Of a stretch of 64,000 nt of DNA, positions 57,171-64,000 are shown piece by piece (the first letter of the stretch is position 1; each line of letters begins with the position of its first letter). A model generated the notes under the pieces. It was not told the origin of the DNA and did no database searches. It saw only the letters and a program-made list of their open reading frames with translations. A program made the translations under genes and the position numbers. The stretch lies in the NCBI GenBank assembly GCA_014529385.2, contig CM043942.1, forward strand, positions 32,604,969 to 32,668,968. The letters are read 5' to 3'. The stretch comes from Adiantum capillus-veneris. Lineage: Eukaryota > Streptophyta > Polypodiopsida > Polypodiales > Pteridaceae.

Positions 57171-60100
57171 GCCCACATCGGCATCTTGTGTACAGTCATA
57201 TGCCTTCAAGATGCATGCGTATGTGATTGCATCTGGAAAGAGGCCCTCACTTTAGATCCGCTGGAAATAGCTGAGAGATTTTTGTCCCTACTCGTGTTGC
57301 GCGTATCTTGCAATCAATGCACTCCAAGAGATGGCATCAGGGATATGAAGCTCCTCAGGCACGTTTTGTGCTTTCTAAAGTGCATCACATTCAACATACA
57401 TATCACCAAGGCATTTCTAAGCACGAGATTTTTTTGTAGCAATCCTTAACTAACAATAGCAGAGCCAATTTTAAATCCCATATCGGCATCTTGCATATAG
57501 CCACATGCCTTCCAAATGCACGCGTGTGTGATTGCATCTGGAGAGAGGCCCCCCCTTTGCATCGTTGAAAACAGCGGAGAGATTTCTGTCCCTGCTCTTG
57601 TTGTGCGTATCCCGCAATCAATGTAGTCAAAGCGACGCCATTCCGGACATGAAGCTCCTCAGGCACGTTTTGTGCTATCTGAAGTGCACCACATTTAGCA
57701 TATGTATCGACCAAGGCATTGCCAAGCACGACAATGTCTTGCAACAACCTTTAACTACCAATATGAGCATGAATTTTCAATATTAAAGAGAATTTTCAAG
57801 CCCATATCGACATCTTGCGTACAGCCACATGCCTTCAAGATGCATGCGTGTGTGACTGCATCTGGAGAGAGGTCCCCACTTTGCATCCGTTGAAAACAGC
57901 CAAGAGCTTTCTATCCCTGCTCCTGTTGCTTGTATCTCGCAATCAATGCACTCCAAGAGACAACATTCGGGAGAGAGACCCTGCCTACAATTGCATCTGT
58001 TGTCCCGCATGCCTTCGAGATGCTTGCATAGACGTAGGTGATTGCATCTGTATAGACCCTGCCTGACATTTAGACAGGAAGCTCCTCAGGCACGTTTTGA
58101 GGCCCTCTCTTTGCATCCGACAGCCTCTCACTAACAATATGATTGTGATTTTTTTTGCCAATACAAGCTTGTGTAGAGCTACATGGCTTCATGCATGCAT
58201 ACATGATTGCATCTGGAGAGAGGCCCTTACTTCTCATCTGCTAAAAATAAAATAGAGCTTGCTGGCCCTGCCCTTGTGGAGCAAATCATTCGATCAACGC
58301 ATTCCAAGACTCCACACTCAGGACATAAAGCTCCTCGAACAGTTGCGTAGAGCCACATGCCTTGACTGAATTTGGAGAGATATACTTGCTTTGCATCCGC
58401 TGAAAACAACCTAGAGCTTTCTTGCGCTGCTCTTGCTGCGCACATCTCGCAATCAGTGCATTCCAAGGGGCGACATTCTGGACAGAAAATTGCTCTAGCA
58501 CTTTTTGTGCTCTCTCAAGCACACCACATTTGGCATACATATCGACCAAGACAGTCCCATGCATGGCATCTTCTTTCAACAGCCATGTTCTTGTTGTGTA
58601 CATCCCGTAATCAATGCATTTCAAGAGGCAACATTCTGGACATGCCTTCATGCATGCATACATGATTGCATCTGTAGAGAGGCCCTCTCTTCGCATCTAC
58701 TAAAAACATAATAGAGCTTGCTGGCCCTGCCCTTGTGGAGAAAATCATTCGATCAGCGCATTCCAAGAGTCCACACTCAGGACATGAAGCTCCTCGAACA
58801 CTTGCATAGAGCCACATGCCTTGACTAAATTTGGAGAGATATACTTGCTTTGCATCCGCTAAAAACAACCTAGAGATTTCTTGCCTGCTCTTGTTGCAAA
58901 CATCCCACAATCAGTGCATTCCAAGGGGCGACAGTCCAGACTTAAAATGGCTCTAGCACTTTTTGTGCTCGCTCAAGCACACCACATTTGGCATACATAT
59001 TCACCAAGACAGTCGCAAGCATGACTTTCCTTGCGTAGAGCCACGTGCCTTCAAGATGCATGCCTAGGTGATTGCATCTGGAGAGAGGCCAGATGCAAAT
59101 CATTCCAAGAGTCCACACTCCAAAAAGGAAGCTCCTTGAGCTCTTGCGTAGAGCCACATGCCTTCAAGATGTAAGCATAGCCTTCAAGACACAAATATAG
59201 GATGTTGAATTTGGAGAAATACACTTTCTTTGCATCCGTTGAAAGCAGCCTAGAGCATGATATGCTTCCCCAAGAGCATCGGACCAGCTATGGGCTCATT
59301 AATTCTCTCACCCATGTCAACGGTGTTGCAAAAGGTCAATGGCCTTCAAGGTGCAAGCATATGCATTCAGCAGCCTCTGACTAACAATATAATTGTGAAT
59401 TTTTGTGCCCATACAAGCTTCTTGCGTAGAGCTACATGGCTTCGCATGCGTACATGATAGCATCTGGAGAGAGGCCCTTGCTTCGCATCTGCTAAAAACA
59501 AAATAGAGCTTTCTGGTCCTGTCCTTGTGGAGCAAATCATGCAATCAATGCATTCCAAGAGTCTACACTCATGACATAAAGCTCCTCGAGCACTTGCGTA
59601 GAGCCACAACCTTGAATGAATTTGGAGAGATATACTTGCTCTGCATCCGCTAAAACCAACCTAGAGCTGTCTTTGCTCTTGTTGCGCACATCCCTTAATC
59701 AGTGCATTCCAAGGGGCGACATTCCGGACAGAAAACCGCTCTAGCACTTTTTGTGCTCTCTCAAGCACACCACATTTGGCATACATATCGACCAAGACAA
59801 TCCCAAGCATGGCATCTTCTTTCAATAGCCATGTTCTTGTTGTGCACATCCTGTAATCAATGCATGTCAAGAGGCGACATTCTGGAAAAGAAGCTCCTCG
59901 AGCACTTTTTGTGCCGATATCAGCTTCTTGCGTAGAGCTACATGCCTTCATGCATGTGTACATGATTGCATCTAGAGAGAGGCCCTCGCTTCGCATCTGC
60001 TGAAAACAAAATAGAGCTTGCTGGCCCTGCCCTTGTGGAGCAAATCAACACATTCCAAGAGTCCACACTCAGGACACGAAGCTCCTCGAGCACTTGTGTA

Positions 60101-60600
60101 GAGTCACATGCCTTGATTGAATTTGGAGAGATATACTTGCTCTGCATCTGCTAAAAACAACCTAGAGCTTTCTACCCCTGCTCTTATTGCGCACATCCCG
60201 CAATCAATGCATTCCAAGGGGCGACATTCCGGACAGAAAGCTCCTCAAGCACTTTTTGTGCTTTCTCAAGCACACCACATTTGACATACATATCGACCAA
60301 GACAGTCCCAAGCATGACATCTTCTTTCAACAACCCTGTTCTTGCTTTGCACATCCTGCAATGAATACATTTCAGGAGGCGACATTCCGGACAAGAAGCT
60401 CCTCAAGCACTTTTTGTGCTTTCTCAAGTGCACCACATTTGGCATACATATCAACCAAGGCAGTGCCAAGCACGACATCTTTTTTCCTCAGCCTCAATTT
60501 TCATGCGTAGAGCCACGTGCCTTCAGGATGCATGTCTAGGTGATTTGCATCTAGAGAGAGGCCCTCGCTTCGCATCTACTGAAAACATATGACATTCCGA
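57171..60600 (-). pseudogene. Decayed array of duplicated PPR repeats
   Basis: Minus-strand reading gives repeated PPR helices: VVLGNALVDTYAKCGALQIA, LTTLIAGYAQQEQGQKSLRC, HGTVLVDMYAKCGVLERAQK, SVQNVAPWNALIARCAQQEQ, GLSTDAIMYACMKAC and variants. At least seven copies of the LVDMYAKCG block occur (about 57400, 57700, 58540, 58995, 59780, 60285, 60445). The first three units recur about every 300-325 bp, close to three 35-residue repeats. Farther on, a larger block recurs near 58260, 58720, 59515 and 60020. Frames change often, stops are frequent, and there is no start, targeting peptide or C-terminal E/DYW domain. Intact relatives bind organelle transcripts. Confidence 0.85.
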
Positions 60601-61217
60601 ACAGAGGGAGCTTTTGACGGCGTAGCCTTTTTAAGAGCTTTTCAGCGCTGGAACCATGTGGGCTAATGACAGGCCAGGGATTGCAAATTGCCCACTACGC
60701 TAACGAAGTAATGACGTCGGGTCCACCAACTATGGCAGGCAAGCACGTGTCGCCAGTGGACAGCGCAGAGCGGGAGGCCTACGGGCCAAGCTAGGCGCAC
60801 ATGGGTTCTAATGGCGAGTTCAGAGATGGTGAGGATGCAGGTTCCAATGACGAAGATGACTCACAAGCGTTGTAATGGTGAGTCACCCGAGAGCAAAACG
60901 GTGATGAGGATAACAAGACTGAGCTTGTGAAGGCTTTGCGACGTGGCAGGGCTTCCACGAGGACTGCATGCTTTTGGTGGAGGCCTCAGGCGACAGATGG
61001 CGCGCAGAGCAAGGTTGCAGCATGACAATGGAAAAATACAAAGCACATGTGTGCGCCGGTGTTGAAGACGAACATGTCTAGGTGGCTGGCACTGCCGTTG
61101 AAGAACTTCAGAGAGAGCTTTTGACGGCGTAGCCTTTTTTAGAGATTTTCAGCGTTGGAACCACATGGGCTAATGACAGGCCAAGGATTGCGAATTTCCC
61201 ACTACTCTAACGAAGTA
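60601..61217. repeat. Direct repeats of about 105 bp
   Basis: The block GAGCTTTTGACGGCGTAGCC ... CTAACGAAGTAA occurs at about 60608-60711 and 61114-61219, roughly 506 bp apart. The GC-rich sequence between has no recognisable gene. Confidence 0.8.
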
Positions 61218-61219
61218 AA

Positions 61220-61468
61220 AAAAACCTCAGTGTTCATGGATTAAGCATAGTTTCATTGTTTTCAGTGTCATGATAGAGACTTACCTTAAATGTTATTTTT
61301 ATTTTAAAATATTAAATGAATCTTTCTATTTCACCTTTCATTTCAGATCCTTACCTTGACTTCACTTGCATTCTATTTTTTTAGAATGCTAAAGTGAAGC
61401 TTCACCTTGTATAATTCTAGTAAATTTTATACATATATACATACACACATACATATATTTGTTTATTT

Positions 61469-61502
<34 letters not shown>

Positions 61503-61790
61503 CTAAATAAGAAAACCATGATAAAGGGAAGAAAAAAATGGTAAAATATGTGAGAACTTAGTTTTAAAATCTTGCAAATTCAAAAATTCGACTATTATTT
61601 TCGGTTTGCTTCTTTTAAAGGAGGAAACTCAATCCCTTAATAAAAGAGATATTCTGAAACAATGCTTTACCTTATATAATTCTAGTTAAACTCAACCTAA
61701 TATTTTATCATTTTCTTATTGTTTTAGAAATCCAGCGTGACCCTTTCACTTGTTTGTTGTCAAAACAATCCCACGTGTGGCTGTGTCCAT
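61220..61790. other. AT-rich, no gene seen
   Basis: Short CA and TA microsatellites at 61470-61502; nothing else supported. Confidence 0.5.
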
Positions 61791-61792
61791 TT

Positions 61793-62090
61793 CGAAGAGA
61801 GAGGGTGTAAGTCAAGTACCTTGCCTCTAATAAGACTTTACTTTGTTCACGATACTATGAGGATCTAGCATCGACATTTCTAAGAGACAGGGTGTAAGTC
61901 AAGTTACCACACACTTCTTTTTCTTGGTGAGCTTTCTAATAAGACTTTACTTTGTTCACGGTACTATGAGGATCTAGCATCGGCATTTCTAAGAGAGAGG
62001 GTGTAAGTCAAGTTGCCACACACTTCTTTTTCTTGGTGACCTTTCTAATAAGACTTTACTTTGTTCACGGTACTATGAGGATCTAGCATC
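61793..62090. repeat. 109-bp tandem repeat
   Basis: Three units, the first shortened. GGATCTAGCATCG starts at 61861, 61970 and 62079, exactly 109 bp apart; each unit has GGGTGTAAGTCAAGT and AATAAGACTTTACTTTGTTC. Confidence 0.92.
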
Positions 62091-62194
62091 GGGTATGGAA
62101 CAATATCTCACACCTTTGAATATCTCACACTTTTAAAGATGCAAAACAATATCGGGTATGGAACAATATCTCACACCTTTAAAGGTAAACATCT

Positions 62195-62390
62195 ATATCT
62201 ATCTATACTTATATAATCATAGCTTAAAAGTTTCAAGGAAGGAGAAAGCATCCAAGTGTCATTCATTGGAGACCTTTGAACTTTTCCACTTTTGTTTGAA
62301 GTTTTCTCTTGAAAAGGGCTACACCCACCTTCTAAGAGAAAATCCTTTCATTTCAACATTTTAACTTAAAACAAGGAGTGACTACTTCTA
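62195..62390. repeat. Dispersed repeat, copy 1
   Basis: From a CTATCTATAC-rich start through AGCTTAAAAGTTTCAAG, GTGTCATTCATTGGAGACC and TTTTCCACTTTTGTTT to GGCTACACCCACC. It recurs at 63771-63952. Confidence 0.8.
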
Positions 62391-62800
62391 CACCCACCTT
62401 GAAAGTGGAAATGACATTGAATGCACCCCATCAATCATCTTTTCATACTTGAAGTTTCATTTCAATCTTTGAAGTAGAAAAAAAAAGCTTATGCACCTCA
62501 ATTAATCCCACTAACTTGAGTCTTGGAAGGGAAAAAAATTTGAATGCACATTCTCAAACAAGGCATGGCTTAGCATAGTTCTAAGATGCCTGGTGCACCC
62601 ACCTTGAAAGGGGAAATGACCTTGAATGCACCCCATCAATCATCCTTTCATAATTGAAGTTTCATTTCAACCTTTGAAGCAAAAAAAAAAAGGTTATGCA
62701 CCTCAATTAATCCCGCTAACTTGCACCTTGGAAGGGGAAAAAAATCTGAATGCACATTCTCAAACAAGGCATGGCTTAGTGTAGTTCTAAGGCGCCTGGT
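62391..62800. repeat. 205-bp tandem duplication
   Basis: CACCCACCTTGAAAG begins at 62391 and 62596; both units contain AATGCACCCCATCAATCATC and CAAACAAGGCATGGCTTAG. Confidence 0.9.
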
Positions 62801-62853
62801 AAGTGCACACACGATGTTGTTGACACAAAATAAGACCAGGCTCGCCTTGAGAG

Positions 62854-62856
<3 letters not shown>

Positions 62857-62944
<88 letters not shown>

Positions 62945-62974
62945 CCAGGCCTACGAACCTTGTGTGTGTTAATG

Positions 62975-63016
<42 letters not shown>

Positions 63017-63040
63017 AGCCTATGAACCCTATGTGTCAAT

Positions 63041-63085
<45 letters not shown>

Positions 63086-63156
63086 AAAGCCAAGCCTACG
63101 ACGTCACGGAACAAAGTCAGGGCTTATGTCTCCTGTTGCAACGCGTGTGTGTGTGT

Positions 63157-63229
<73 letters not shown>

Positions 63230-63250
63230 GGGCTCATTTTTTTTGGTGCA

Positions 63251-63342
<92 letters not shown>

Positions 63343-63470
63343 CGAGTCACATCACCTGGAGCTCATGCAAGAGAAAATGCAAGGAGAATTGATATACTGC
63401 AGTTGCATCCCATAGTGTTGTGTCTGCAGCAAGTAATTGTTTGTGTGTGTGCGCGCGTGCGCACATGCAC

Positions 63471-63529
<59 letters not shown>
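62857..63529. repeat. Compound GT/GA microsatellite array
   Basis: Alternating (GT)n and (GA)n tracts, among them 62881-62938, 62979-63012, 63042-63082, 63144-63226, 63255-63338 and 63475-63529. They are separated by a recurring spacer with GAACGAAGCCAGGCCTACGA or close variants. Frames here are repeat translations. Confidence 0.95.
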
Positions 63530-63532
<3 letters not shown>

Positions 63533-63770
63533 AATTTTGCAAATATAGCGGGTTAAAATACACTAAAACCGATTATTTGTGAACACTAGTTCCAATTAAG
63601 CATTTCATAAGGTTCATGAATCACAAACAACCCTCAAATTTGAAGGGCGACCTACTACTTTTCCTTTTACAGAAAGTCATAAGGAAACTTCCTTTTTCTT
63701 TCTACAGAAATTGGAAGGGCATACACCTTTTTTTTTTCTAAATAATCTTCTACAATTTATATCTACACTA

Positions 63771-63952
63771 TTCTATCTATACTATATATAATGGAGCTTA
63801 AAATTTTTCAAGAAGGAGAAGGCCTCCACATGTCAGCTCTTGGAGCTTAAAAGTTTCAAGCAAGGAGAGAGCATGGACGTGTCATTCATTGGAGACCTTT
63901 TAACTTTTCCACTTTTGTTTAAAGGTTTCTCTTGAAAAAGGCTACACCCACC
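63771..63952. repeat. Dispersed repeat, copy 2
   Basis: Matches 62195-62390 and starts at TCTATCTATACTATATATAA. The AT-rich TCTATACTATAT-type start followed by an AAGxxxGAGAAGG-like segment vaguely recalls plant Helitron 5' ends. No CTRR hairpin end was found. Confidence 0.7.
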
Positions 63953-64000
63953 CAGTCCTAATTTTTGAAGGCTTCGACGCCCTTAGGAGGCACTTTTACC

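Noticed and set aside
57171-60600. CRISPR-like or satellite array
   Set aside because: The repeats are long, diverged and encode PPR helices; there is no spacer pattern and the source is a plant nucleus.

Overview
The window is nuclear DNA from a land plant with a large, repeat-rich genome. It contains Ty1/Copia and Ty3/Gypsy LTR retrotransposons primed by initiator-Met tRNA, a CACTA transposon remnant, LINE-type insertions with poly-A tails and long target duplications, an L-type lectin receptor kinase and a pentatricopeptide-repeat (PPR) array. The PPR idiom, the very long CA/GA microsatellites and the Copia style make me think of a fern, but that is a guess. No gene here looks intact. The largest nearly open frame is the gag-pol of one Copia element (49145-54296), broken by a single stop.

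Layout, left to right. 1-11.65 kb is nested: a plus-strand Copia (E) is split by a minus-strand copy (C') of a coding-deficient Copia family, and C' is split by a degenerate minus-strand Gypsy (D). 11.65-14.78 kb is mostly unrecognised, with a PPR scrap and one 164-bp LTR. 14.78-18.65 kb is a decayed CACTA element with giant microsatellites. 19.39-31.99 kb is element C, a second copy of the coding-deficient family, with CTTCC target duplications; its gag is split by a chromovirus-like Gypsy (H, 21321-30180) with AAGTG duplications. 32.98-38.52 kb is a complete but mutated Copia (A, minus) with CACTG duplications. 38.5-41.5 kb holds LTR scraps.

41.7-47.6 kb is the only clear host-gene locus besides the PPR array: a minus-strand L-type lectin receptor kinase pseudogene. 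Its kinase exon is split by an element with 17-bp inverted termini, which itself contains a truncated LINE. A related LINE/SINE-like insertion lies just downstream. 48.74-57.17 kb is a second A-family Copia (B, minus), truncated at its 5' side and split by the youngest-looking element, Copia G (GCATT duplications, LTRs differing at 4 of 262 positions). 57.17-60.6 kb is a decayed minus-strand array of duplicated PPR units. 60.6-64 kb is AT-rich tandem repeats and GT/GA microsatellites.

The most interesting inference is a pair of Copia families. A and B carry the full enzyme set. C and C' lack integrase and reverse transcriptase and share a changed protease site and a common linker, yet keep nearly the same polypurine tract and LTR start as A/B. 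This suggests a non-autonomous family moved in trans. All coordinates and comparisons were made by eye.
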